Assembly (NCBI GenBank): GCA_046545815.1 | Contig: JBKGZA010000116.1 | Coordinates: forward strand, 1-10,464 | DNA length: 10,464 nucleotides | Direction: 5' to 3' | DNA from: JAGXLC01 sp046545815 | GTDB taxonomy: Bacteria; Bacteroidota; Bacteroidia; Bacteroidales; UBA12077 | Shown: one piece after another, positions 1-6,321 of the stretch | Numbering within the stretch: position 1 is the first letter of the stretch | Layout: each line of letters opens with the position of its first letter | The notes under the pieces: model-generated | The model's database searches: none | Told to the model about the DNA's origin: nothing | Seen by the model: only the letters and a program-made list of their open reading frames with translations | Translations under genes and position numbers: made by a program

Positions 1-77
1 TTGCTATAATTCAGTTATTCCTTTATTATCCCAGTCTATATTTATGCATAACCTGCAGGCTATACTGTAAAAGCAAA

Positions 78-142
78 GTGCCGTAGGCACGAAATTATGG
101 TAGAAAGCAATACCCCCAAAGAAACCACAGAGCCGTAGGCTC
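78..142. repeat. Pair of GTA-loop hairpin repeats
   Basis: Two perfect 5-bp stems with the same GTA loop lie 52 bp apart: GTGCC-GTA-GGCAC at 78-90 and GAGCC-GTA-GGCTC at 130-142. The stem bases differ in a compensating way (GTGCC/GGCAC against GAGCC/GGCTC), so pairing is kept while sequence changes. The 3' flanks are also alike, with a CG followed by an AT-rich ATTAT stretch. This is the look of a dispersed REP-like intergenic element. My impression that similar elements are frequent in Bacteroidota is from memory and not checked. Confidence 0.5.
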
Positions 143-365
143 GGTATTATTATTAAAAGCTTTGAAGGGTGCATTCCCAATTTTCCCTCCGCAGAAGTTT
201 CTGTTTCATTTGATTATTTTTTATTTATGGGCAAATGAAACCCCGATAAAGCTCAGCGAACCTAAACCCGAATGTCGTTCATGCTTTTATTGTTTTAAGA
301 TTACTGCAAGCGGATTTTATTCCAAAACAACCATTTCAATATATTGCACAAATAGCGGCTTACAG

Positions 366-481
366 AAAACCTTATTTTTAGTTGCTCAACCTTCGTAGCC
401 ATGAAATGCCCAATGACAATCAACCTTATTACCTTATTCTCCGGAAGAATATAACAGTTGGACGTAAAAAAATAAGGTTTT
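366..481. repeat. Perfect 14-bp inverted repeat with 88-bp spacer
   Basis: AAAACCTTATTTTT at 366-379 is the exact reverse complement of AAAAATAAGGTTTT at 468-481. The 88 bp between contain two further AAC/ACCTTATT-like motifs (423-430 and 431-437). The arms are AT-rich, so chance is possible in this composition. The pair could bound a small folded RNA or be terminal repeats of a MITE-like relic; no target-site duplication was recognised. Confidence 0.3.
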
Positions 482-694
482 TAATCCGAAATGTAATTAT
501 GCCGATATGAGTTCGGTCTGAAAAGGTTTTTTCTGCCACCAACCCCGCATTCTGACGGGGCAAGAACACTAAAACACGAACGTTTACCTTCACGAACAGG
601 ATCTGGGAGGGTAAGCGGGTGTGAGTAAATTTCACTAAAAACAGCCGCTACGCCTTTTTAGACTAATCTCAAACATTGTGAATGCACCCAACAA

Positions 695-915
695 CCTTAC
701 ACAGATAGCAAAAATCCTTACATAAATGATTTAATTTCCTACACAGATAGTGAATAACCTTACACATATAGTAAAATACTTTACACAGGTCATTCAATTT
801 CCTACACAGATAGTAATATCCTTTACACAGGCTATTTAATCCTTACATATATAGCAAAATTCTCTACACAGGCCCCTTGGTTCTCTACACAAACAGGTAA
901 ATTTCTTACAAAGAA
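695..915. repeat. Degenerate direct-repeat array, 11 units, 21-bp period
   Basis: The tetramer TACA occurs at 698, 719, 740, 761, 782, 803, 824, 844, 865, 886 and 907. Every step is exactly 21 bp except one of 20. The unit core is CYTTACACAGATAG followed by an A/T-rich tail. TACACA is kept in eight units; units 2, 8 and 11 have TACATA or TACAAA. Units 3 and 6 share 19 identical bases (733-751 and 796-814), 63 bp apart, pointing to growth by multi-unit duplication. All frames read through the array meet stops. A 21-bp period equals two helical turns, putting each core on the same DNA face, as expected for a cooperatively bound operator array. The array ends about 20 bp before the TAnnTTTG element of the sulfatase gene. 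It is not a CRISPR array: units are short, degenerate and contiguous. Confidence 0.8.
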
Positions 916-931
916 TAATTCGGGGTAAAAT

Positions 932-939
932 TATATTTG
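932..939 (+). promoter_or_regulatory. Candidate -7 element of the sulfatase operon promoter
   Basis: TATATTTG is an exact match to the Bacteroidota -7 consensus TAnnTTTG and would give a leader of roughly 45 nt before the start at 990. No TTTG is visible at the expected -33 position (about 905-913), which instead contains the last unit of the 21-bp repeat array. A poor -33 element beside a repeat array would fit an activator-dependent promoter, but that is inference. Confidence 0.45.
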
Positions 940-989
940 AATATTTAAGAGGGATACATTATTTTTACAATCAGAAAACACAAAAAATA

Positions 990-2819
990 ATGATGGATTT
1001 TACATTCAGCAGCAGTCAAAAGCCATCGGGCGCCATGATAAAGCATGCCCTGTTTATAGCCACCACCGCTCTTTTTGGAAACAGCCTTCATAATGAAGCT
1101 CCAGCCCAAAAACCCAACCGCTATCAAAGCAAAAATCCCAACGTGATTGTTATTTTATCCGACGATCAGGGCTGGGGCGACTTGAGCATCACGGGCAACA
1201 CCAATTTGGAAACACCAAACATAGATGCCCTGGGTCATAACGGGGCCCAATTCGAGAATTTTTACGTCCAGCCGGTAAGCTCACCCACACGGGCTGAATT
1301 GCTTACCGGACGCTATCATCCCCACAGCAATGTGTATTCCACCTCTGCCGGAGGTGAGCGGATGGATCTGGATGAGACCACCATTGCAGAGGTTTTCCAG
1401 TCTGCAGGATATGAAACGGCAGCTTTCGGAAAATGGCACAACGGAATGCAACACCCCTATCATCCCAATGCCAGGGGGTTCGATGAATTTTATGGCTTTT
1501 GCTCCGGCCACTGGGGCGACTATTTTAGCCCCATGCTTGAGCATAACGGAAAGCTGGTGCAGGGAGACGGATATATCATCAACGACCTGACCGAAAAAGC
1601 CATGAAGTTTATTGAGGAAAAGCGGGAGGAGCCTTTCTTCCTTTATCTTCCCTACAACACGCCTCACTCCCCCATGCAGGTTCCCGACCGATGGTGGGAC
1701 AAATTCGAAGATGCCACACTGAACATGCACCACCGCGACCCGGAAAAGGAGGATATGAAGCATCTTAAAGCCGCCCTGGCCATGTGCGAAAACATCGACT
1801 GGAATGTGGGCCGCCTGATGGACAAGCTAGAAAAGCTCGGCTTAAAAGAAAACACCATTGTAGTGTACTTCAGCGACAACGGCCCCAACGGCTGGAGATG
1901 GAACGAAGGCATGAAAGGCAGAAAAGGCTCCACCGATGAGGGCGGGGTGCGCTCTCCCCTCTTCATCCGCTGGCCCGGGGTGATCAAGGCGGATACAAAG
2001 ATAGACGAAATTGCAGGAGCGATCGATCTGCTTCCCACACTGGCCGATCTGGCAGGCATTAAACCGGAAACCAACAAACCCGTCGAAGGTGTTAGCCTGG
2101 AACCCCTGCTTTTTAGAAATGACGAATCATGGAACAGCCGCCTGCTCTATTCTTTCTGGGGAGGAAGAGCCAGTGTAAGAAGCCAGCAGTTCAGACTCGA
2201 CGGTGAAGGCCGCCTGTTCGACATTGAAAAGGACCGGGGCCAGTACATCGATGTATCTGATAAAAATCCGCAGGTAGCCGATCGCCTGGAAGATTCGCTG
2301 TCAGCATGGAAAAAAGAGATGACTGCAGAACTTGACAGGGACAGTAGGCCTTTTCCCATTGGCCATTCTGATTTTAAGTATACACAGATGCCTGCCCGTG
2401 ACGCAGAACCACACGGAAACATAGAGCGCTCCAACCGCTTTCCCAACTGCACCTTTTTTACCAACTGGACGGCCTCATCAGACAAAATCACCTGGGATGC
2501 GGAAGTCCTCAGTGAAGGAGACTATCAGGTGAAGCTATATTACACCTGTTCACGGCAAAACCTGGGCTCCATCATAACACTTAGCATGGGATCTGCCGAA
2601 GTAACCGGCAAAATAACCGAAGCACATGACCCGCCACTCCGTGGAATGGAAGATGACCGGGTGGAGCGCCAGGAATCCTACGTAAAGGCATTCAAGCCAA
2701 TGAATCTGGGCATCATTTCTCTGGAAGAAGGCCGGGGTACCTTAACACTGAAGGCAAAGGAAATTCCCGGCGGTCAGGCTATGGATTTCAGGCTCCTTAT
2801 ATTTGAACGGATTGATTAA
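990..2819 (+). CDS. Secreted Ser-type arylsulfatase-family sulfatase with C-terminal beta-domain
   Basis: A 609-residue type I (formylglycine) sulfatase, predicted to hydrolyse a sulfate ester on a carbohydrate outside the cytoplasm. Visible hallmarks: metal-binding SDDQ (57-60), the signature S97-S-P-T-R101 followed by AELLTGR, the AAFGKWH segment (K148, H150), TPHS (H226) and SDNG (D296, N297). The modified residue is Ser97, so maturation should need a radical-SAM anSME-type enzyme, which is not in the window. The start at 990 has an A-rich context and lies about 50 bp after a promoter element. Met16 (position 1035) is an alternative that begins a compact signal peptide ending near APA-Q40. 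Residues about 480-609 form a separate, probably beta-sandwich segment of the sort appended to many Bacteroidota/Planctomycete sulfatases. First gene of the operon; substrate unknown. Confidence 0.93.
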   Translation: MMDFTFSSSQKPSGAMIKHALFIATTALFGNSLHNEAPAQKPNRYQSKNPNVIVILSDDQGWGDLSITGNTNLETPNIDALGHNGAQFENFYVQPVSSPTRAELLTGRYHPHSNVYSTSAGGERMDLDETTIAEVFQSAGYETAAFGKWHNGMQHPYHPNARGFDEFYGFCSGHWGDYFSPMLEHNGKLVQGDGYIINDLTEKAMKFIEEKREEPFFLYLPYNTPHSPMQVPDRWWDKFEDATLNMHHRDPEKEDMKHLKAALAMCENIDWNVGRLMDKLEKLGLKENTIVVYFSDNGPNGWRWNEGMKGRKGSTDEGGVRSPLFIRWPGVIKADTKIDEIAGAIDLLPTLADLAGIKPETNKPVEGVSLEPLLFRNDESWNSRLLYSFWGGRASVRSQQFRLDGEGRLFDIEKDRGQYIDVSDKNPQVADRLEDSLSAWKKEMTAELDRDSRPFPIGHSDFKYTQMPARDAEPHGNIERSNRFPNCTFFTNWTASSDKITWDAEVLSEGDYQVKLYYTCSRQNLGSIITLSMGSAEVTGKITEAHDPPLRGMEDDRVERQESYVKAFKPMNLGIISLEEGRGTLTLKAKEIPGGQAMDFRLLIFERID

Positions 2820-2821
2820 CA

Positions 2822-2865
2822 CCTTACAATAAAATAAGCCATTTTAACCCCTTAAAATAAAATAC
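2822..2865 (+). repeat. 16-bp direct repeat in the sulfatase-transporter gap
   Basis: CCTTACAATAAAATAA (2822-2837) and CCTTAAAATAAAATAC (2850-2865) agree at 14 of 16 positions, 28 bp apart. They fill most of the 47-bp gap before the transporter start and resemble a shortened unit of the upstream 21-bp array (CCTTACA then AAAATA). The second copy ends one base before the ATG, so it forms the A-rich initiation region. No Shine-Dalgarno site is seen here. Confidence 0.4.
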
Positions 2866-2866
2866 C

Positions 2867-4039
2867 ATGAAAAAAAGAATTGTAATTGTAGCACTTATGG
2901 CGGTATTCACCGTTGCAGCATGTTTCGTGATCCTGGGGTCCGTTTCAGTAGAAATGATGGATACTCTTGGAATCAATGAAGCGGAACTGGGCTCCCTGGT
3001 TCTGACCTTATTTCTGACAAGTTGTATTGTTCAGTTGATTATCGGCCCGTTAGTAGATAAACTGGGTCATAAACCGTTGGCTATTGGTGGTTTTGCTTTG
3101 ACAGCAATAAGCATTTTCCTGCTGGCATTTGCTATAAATTATACCATGGCTATGCTGGCCTGTATCCTGCTGGGTATTGGTGCCATGTCACTGAATACTG
3201 TGGGAAACACCCTCATACCCGCAGTACTTTTCAAAGGAAAGGATCCTGCCCGAGCCAGTAATTTAGGCAATGTATTTTTCGGCCTCGGATACGTGCTCAC
3301 ACCATTGTTGTTCACACTATTTTTCAAATCAATGGGCTACAGTACCGCCGTATCCATTCTTGGGGTTCTGATGATTGTTTTTCTGGCATTTTCCATTACA
3401 ACAAACTATCCCCAGATTTCCAGCGGATTTAGATTTTCCATGAGTTTTAAAGTACTCGAAAAAGCCGCAGTTTTAATTGCAGCTTTGGCGCTATTCTTCT
3501 ATATGTCGCTTGAAATTACCATGGCAACCTGGAGTAAACCGCTTATGAAGGAACTTTTTGGTGGCGGCCCCGATGCAAGTGCCAACGCCGGGCTTGTGTT
3601 AAGTCTTTTTGGTGTTGCAATGACAGTGGGCCGATTCATTGCATCAAGAATTAAAAACCTGACAGACATTGGTGCAAGGGTCATTCTGCTGATGTCTCTG
3701 ATATCGCTTTTTGGCATAGTCATTATTATACTGACCCAAAACCCGGTGATAGCCATATTAGCCATTCTGGTGGTAGGATTAACATTTGGACCCATATTCC
3801 CAAATATCGTGGGCATTACTTTTGCAAAATTTGATCCGAAACTTCATGGCAGCATCTTTGGAATTATTTTCACGGTTGGCCTCCTCGGTGGAACCTTTGT
3901 GCCGAATTTTATAGGCAATCTGAGTGCGGGCGGAGAAACCGTTCAACACAGCATGATGATAGCGGCTGTTATGGCCGGAATCCTGGTTGTTATTGCCTGG
4001 GTTATTGGTAGAATAGGACAACCCAAAAAAATTGAATAA
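2867..4039 (+). CDS. Major facilitator superfamily transporter, sugar-type
   Basis: A 390-residue polytopic inner-membrane protein with about 12 hydrophobic helices, the usual MFS length. The diagnostic motif A between helices 2 and 3 is G60-PLVDKLGHK-P70. A hydrophilic central stretch around 178-198 divides the two six-helix halves. Helix 5 contains NVFFGLGYVLTP, and helix 7 contains SLEITMATW, comparable to the conserved Y-x-G-x-E...W segment of FucP-like sugar:proton symporters. The likely role is proton-coupled import of a mono- or disaccharide released or modified by the neighbouring enzymes. It lies 47 bp after the sulfatase and 63 bp before the oxidoreductase on the same strand, so co-transcription is likely. 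The substrate cannot be read from sequence, and export rather than import cannot be excluded. Confidence 0.9.
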   Translation: MKKRIVIVALMAVFTVAACFVILGSVSVEMMDTLGINEAELGSLVLTLFLTSCIVQLIIGPLVDKLGHKPLAIGGFALTAISIFLLAFAINYTMAMLACILLGIGAMSLNTVGNTLIPAVLFKGKDPARASNLGNVFFGLGYVLTPLLFTLFFKSMGYSTAVSILGVLMIVFLAFSITTNYPQISSGFRFSMSFKVLEKAAVLIAALALFFYMSLEITMATWSKPLMKELFGGGPDASANAGLVLSLFGVAMTVGRFIASRIKNLTDIGARVILLMSLISLFGIVIIILTQNPVIAILAILVVGLTFGPIFPNIVGITFAKFDPKLHGSIFGIIFTVGLLGGTFVPNFIGNLSAGGETVQHSMMIAAVMAGILVVIAWVIGRIGQPKKIE

Positions 4040-4090
4040 ATTCTGACATATACAACAGCAAGGAATACTTGAATTTTAAATAATATAAAA

Positions 4091-4096
4091 AAGGAG
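4091..4096 (+). promoter_or_regulatory. Strong Shine-Dalgarno site AAGGAG
   Basis: AAGGAG ends six bases before the ATG at 4103. Most other genes here lack such a site, as is usual in Bacteroidota. It fixes the start of the Gfo/Idh gene and may give it independent translation efficiency within the operon. Confidence 0.65.
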
Positions 4097-4102
4097 AAAA
4101 CT

Positions 4103-5347
4103 ATGGAAATGCTAAAACTTGGTTTTATAGGTGCCGGTTTCATATCAAAATTTCAGATCCGATCAATGACTCAGCTAAACAACGCGGAACTGGTCGGCGT
4201 TCATTCCACCGACGGCGCCAAGGAATTACAAAAATATGCTCAGGACCATGGCGTAGGTGAATGCACCGTTTATCAAAGCGTCAAAGAGCTGTGTAACAAT
4301 TGTGACGCTGTAGCGCTTTATGTTCCGAATAATGTACGTATAGAACTTATGGAACAAATAGTTGATGCTGTAAAAGCAGGTGCAGAGCTAAAGGGGGTAA
4401 TTTGCGAAAAACCCCTGGCCCGTACCGTAACTGAGGCTCAACGTATGGTCGATCTGGCCAGGGAAGCAAATCTTGTTACATCATATCATGAAAATCAACT
4501 ACACATGCCTTCCATAAAAAACGCACTTGCTCAACTGGAACCAGAGCAGCAAGCTATGGGTCCTATTGCACTTGCTAGAAGCTCAGAAGAACACAGCGGA
4601 CCTCATGAACCCTGGTTCTGGGATCCAACACGCCAGGGAGGTGGAGTTCTTCTGGATATGGGTTGCCACAGCATTGCAACTTCATGGTATGTACTTACAC
4701 CCGTCAACAAACCCGTTGATTTTCTTGAACCTGTTTCAGTATCATGCGACATTTCCCTGTTGAAATGGGGTCAACCGGTTTACAGAAAACAGCTCCTGGA
4801 TAAAATGGGTGTTGATTACGAAAAAGCCCCTGCTGAAGATTTTTGCACCGGGATTATCACCTTTCGAAATCCCGAAACCGGTCAGCTGGTAAAAGGTCAG
4901 TTTTCCAATTCATGGATGTATGATAAGCAAGGACTAAGGCTACTAATGGAAGGACTGGCTCCCGGGTATACCTTTGAGGTAAACTCCCTGCGCGCTCCCT
5001 TGGAGGTATTCGTTGGCGACGAAGCGGCTGAAGCTGTTGCAGATGCTGAATCCGCTCTTGAAAAAGCTACTGCTACGCGAGGGCTTATGGCCGTACCATC
5101 AAACGAAGCAGATGAGTATGGATACGTTCAGGAAACACGTGACACAGCCCGCGCCCTGCTCAACAACCAAAAACCTTTATTGGACTGGGAATACGGGCTA
5201 AAGGTTACCGAACTGATCCAGGCCAGTTACATGGCAGCAGAAAAGAAAAAAACCATTGATCTCACAGATCCGGATGTCAGGAAAGAACTAAAGAACTTTC
5301 AACCGCTGGTGGCCCAGGGAAAAGGCGGTGAAATTCTTTATGGCTGA
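4103..5347 (+). CDS. Cytoplasmic Gfo/Idh/MocA-family NAD(P)-dependent oxidoreductase
   Basis: A 414-residue protein with an N-terminal Rossmann fold (GFIGAGFIS, 7-15) and no signal peptide. The family catalytic lysine is in C101-E-K-P-L (K103). The second-domain active-site motif is GGGVLLDMGCHSI, giving Asp185 and His189. It is longer than the typical 330-380 residues because of an insertion around 205-250 and an extended C-terminal tail. Enzymes of this family oxidise or reduce a sugar or cyclitol hydroxyl with NAD(H) or NADP(H). Here it is best placed as the cytoplasmic redox step of the locus, for example reduction of an imported keto-sugar. It follows the transporter by 63 bp and precedes the DUF1080 gene by 18 bp. 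Family membership is firm; substrate and direction are unknown. Confidence 0.92.
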   Translation: MEMLKLGFIGAGFISKFQIRSMTQLNNAELVGVHSTDGAKELQKYAQDHGVGECTVYQSVKELCNNCDAVALYVPNNVRIELMEQIVDAVKAGAELKGVICEKPLARTVTEAQRMVDLAREANLVTSYHENQLHMPSIKNALAQLEPEQQAMGPIALARSSEEHSGPHEPWFWDPTRQGGGVLLDMGCHSIATSWYVLTPVNKPVDFLEPVSVSCDISLLKWGQPVYRKQLLDKMGVDYEKAPAEDFCTGIITFRNPETGQLVKGQFSNSWMYDKQGLRLLMEGLAPGYTFEVNSLRAPLEVFVGDEAAEAVADAESALEKATATRGLMAVPSNEADEYGYVQETRDTARALLNNQKPLLDWEYGLKVTELIQASYMAAEKKKTIDLTDPDVRKELKNFQPLVAQGKGGEILYG

Positions 5348-5365
5348 TAAACAAATAGTCATTTA

Positions 5366-6073
5366 ATGAAAACCCATCGCATATACCTCATTTTGATCAT
5401 AATGGCCTTAGGTGGCGGGCTTTTCTTTGTATGGTATTACTTTCAGCACGAAGGAAAAACAAAGAAACACACAGAGCCCCCTCCGGTAGGATACAAAGCA
5501 GATCCCGATTCCATGGGATGGCGGCCCCTCTTCAATGGAAGAACATTAGCGGGATGGAAAATAACCAATTTTGGCACCCAGGGTCCCGTTCAGGTAGATG
5601 AAAAGGATTCCACCCTAATATTGGGCATGGGAGAAGGTTGTACAGGGATTACCTGGCAGCGGGAATTTCCAAAAGTGAATTATGAAATTGCCCTGGATGC
5701 CAAACGCTTTAGGGGTAACGACTTTTTCTGCGGACTGACTTTCCCGGTGGAAGAAGAATATTGCACACTCATTGTCGGCGGCTGGGGAGGAACAGTAGTC
5801 GGAATCAGCAATATTGACGGCAAAGATGCCTCTGAAAATTTTACCAGGCAATCGATGGGCTTTGAAAAACAAAAATGGTATCACATCCGGGTCAGTGTCA
5901 CCAGCAAATGGCTCCGGGCCTGGATTGATAACCAACAAGTGGCTGAAATGCAAGTCAAAAAATATCAATTTTCCGTGCGCCCGGAAGTAAGGTTATCGAG
6001 ACCATTGGGCATCTGTTCCTGGATGACTGCAGCAGTCTTAAAAGACATACAATTCCGAAAAACTGATTCATAA
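5366..6073 (+). CDS. Membrane-anchored DUF1080 (3-keto-disaccharide hydrolase-like) protein
   Basis: A 235-residue protein with a single N-terminal hydrophobic segment (about 6-26) that should anchor it in the inner membrane with the rest in the periplasm, or act as an uncleaved signal. Residues about 50-232 form a concanavalin-like beta-sandwich of the DUF1080 type, opening with the hallmark GWRPLFNGRTLAGWK (51-65). Later family-like segments are NDFFCGLTFP (118-127), IVGGWGGTVVGIS (136-148) and WYHIRVSV (171-178). DUF1080 members include enzymes that cleave 3-keto-glycosides. This shorter, Gly-rich GGWGGT subtype is also common near sulfatases, and I do not know that it is catalytic; it may be a binding module. 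It lies 18 bp after the cytoplasmic Gfo/Idh gene, so one transcript is likely. Its own stop is followed by a 248-bp gap. Confidence 0.85.
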   Translation: MKTHRIYLILIIMALGGGLFFVWYYFQHEGKTKKHTEPPPVGYKADPDSMGWRPLFNGRTLAGWKITNFGTQGPVQVDEKDSTLILGMGEGCTGITWQREFPKVNYEIALDAKRFRGNDFFCGLTFPVEEEYCTLIVGGWGGTVVGISNIDGKDASENFTRQSMGFEKQKWYHIRVSVTSKWLRAWIDNQQVAEMQVKKYQFSVRPEVRLSRPLGICSWMTAAVLKDIQFRKTDS

Positions 6074-6190
6074 ATGGGCTTTTTTATAAGCAACCATCGA
6101 AAATCGAGAAGCAATAATTTAGAATCCTTAAAAAAAACATTTATTAACAAGAAAATCAACTAAATAATTAAACCTTTCACAGCCATAAAT

Positions 6191-6220
6191 GCAATTTCAA
6201 AAAACAGGTAAGCAATTTCA
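6191..6220 (+). repeat. GCAATTTCA direct repeat spaced 21 bp
   Basis: GCAATTTCA occurs at 6191-6199 and again at 6212-6220, start to start exactly 21 bp or two helical turns. It lies 24 to 53 bp upstream of the TTTG of the next promoter candidate. That is the position and phasing expected of a tandem activator site. The spacing matches the period of the array upstream of the sulfatase, but the sequence differs. Confidence 0.35.
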
Positions 6221-6243
6221 CCCTTAGGTTTTACAAGAAATGC

Positions 6244-6274
6244 TTTGTATGTTTATGATATTTTCCTACTTTTA
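6244..6274 (+). promoter_or_regulatory. Candidate promoter of the cytochrome block
   Basis: TTTG at 6244-6247 and TACTTTTA at 6267-6274 are separated by 19 bp. This matches the Bacteroidota -33 TTTG, 19-21 bp, -7 TAnnTTTG arrangement except for the last base of the -7 box. It would start transcription about 40 nt before the ATG at 6322. Confidence 0.45.
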
Positions 6275-6311
6275 CAGCCTTAAAAATTCTGCGACGTAAG
6301 TATTAAGAAAA

Positions 6312-6317
6312 AAAGGA
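6312..6317 (+). promoter_or_regulatory. Ribosome binding site AAAGGA
   Basis: AAAGGA lies four bases before the ATG at 6322. The spacing is tight but usable, and it supports this start for the cytochrome fusion, whose first residues are the basic n-region of the membrane anchor. Confidence 0.45.
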
Positions 6318-6321
6318 ATTC

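Larger units (their letters stand above)
1..989. other. Gene-free upstream region with several repeat structures
   Basis: Nearly 1 kb without a supportable gene. Short open frames exist (for example 162-398 plus, 429-635 minus), but their products are low-complexity, match no family I recognise and lack good start contexts. The stretch holds two hairpin repeats at 78-142, a perfect 14-bp inverted repeat (366-379 with 468-481), a 21-bp-period direct-repeat array at about 695-915 and a promoter element at 932-939. Positions 143-365 and 482-690 show nothing I can name. Such repeat-rich intergenic stretches are common in Bacteroidota genomes. The region could also hold a decayed mobile element or an unannotated RNA, but I see no direct evidence for either. 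Confidence 0.6.
6074..6321. promoter_or_regulatory. Intergenic region with second operon promoter
   Basis: A 248-bp AT-rich gap dividing the plus-strand string into two blocks. No convincing terminator is seen after 6073: only a weak GCTT/AAGC pairing near 6079-6092. It contains the direct repeat at 6191-6220, a promoter candidate at 6244-6274 and an AAAGGA ribosome site. I see no small gene in it. Confidence 0.5.

Noticed and set aside
43..59. Adjacent palindromes TATGCATA and CCTGCAGG
   Set aside because: Short palindromes expected by chance; no spacing partner or promoter nearby.
162..398. 78-residue plus-strand open frame in the upstream region
   Set aside because: Low-complexity product rich in F, I and S, no recognisable domain, no ribosome site, and it overlaps one arm of the inverted repeat; treated as chance.
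429..635. 68-residue minus-strand open frame
   Set aside because: No family resemblance and no upstream signals; composition fits translated noncoding DNA.
695..915. Repeat array as CRISPR
   Set aside because: Units are contiguous and degenerate at 21 bp, without conserved 25-40 bp repeats and unique spacers, and no cas genes are present.
695..915. Repeat array as a coding heptapeptide repeat (21 bp = 7 codons)
   Set aside because: One plus frame reads Y-T-x-S-like heptads, but it meets stop codons and a one-base phase slip at unit 7-8; the minus strand also has several stops. A decayed coding relic is possible but unsupported.
1281..1763. 160-residue minus-strand open frame
   Set aside because: Lies antisense within the sulfatase gene, whose catalytic motifs are intact on the plus strand; shadow frame.
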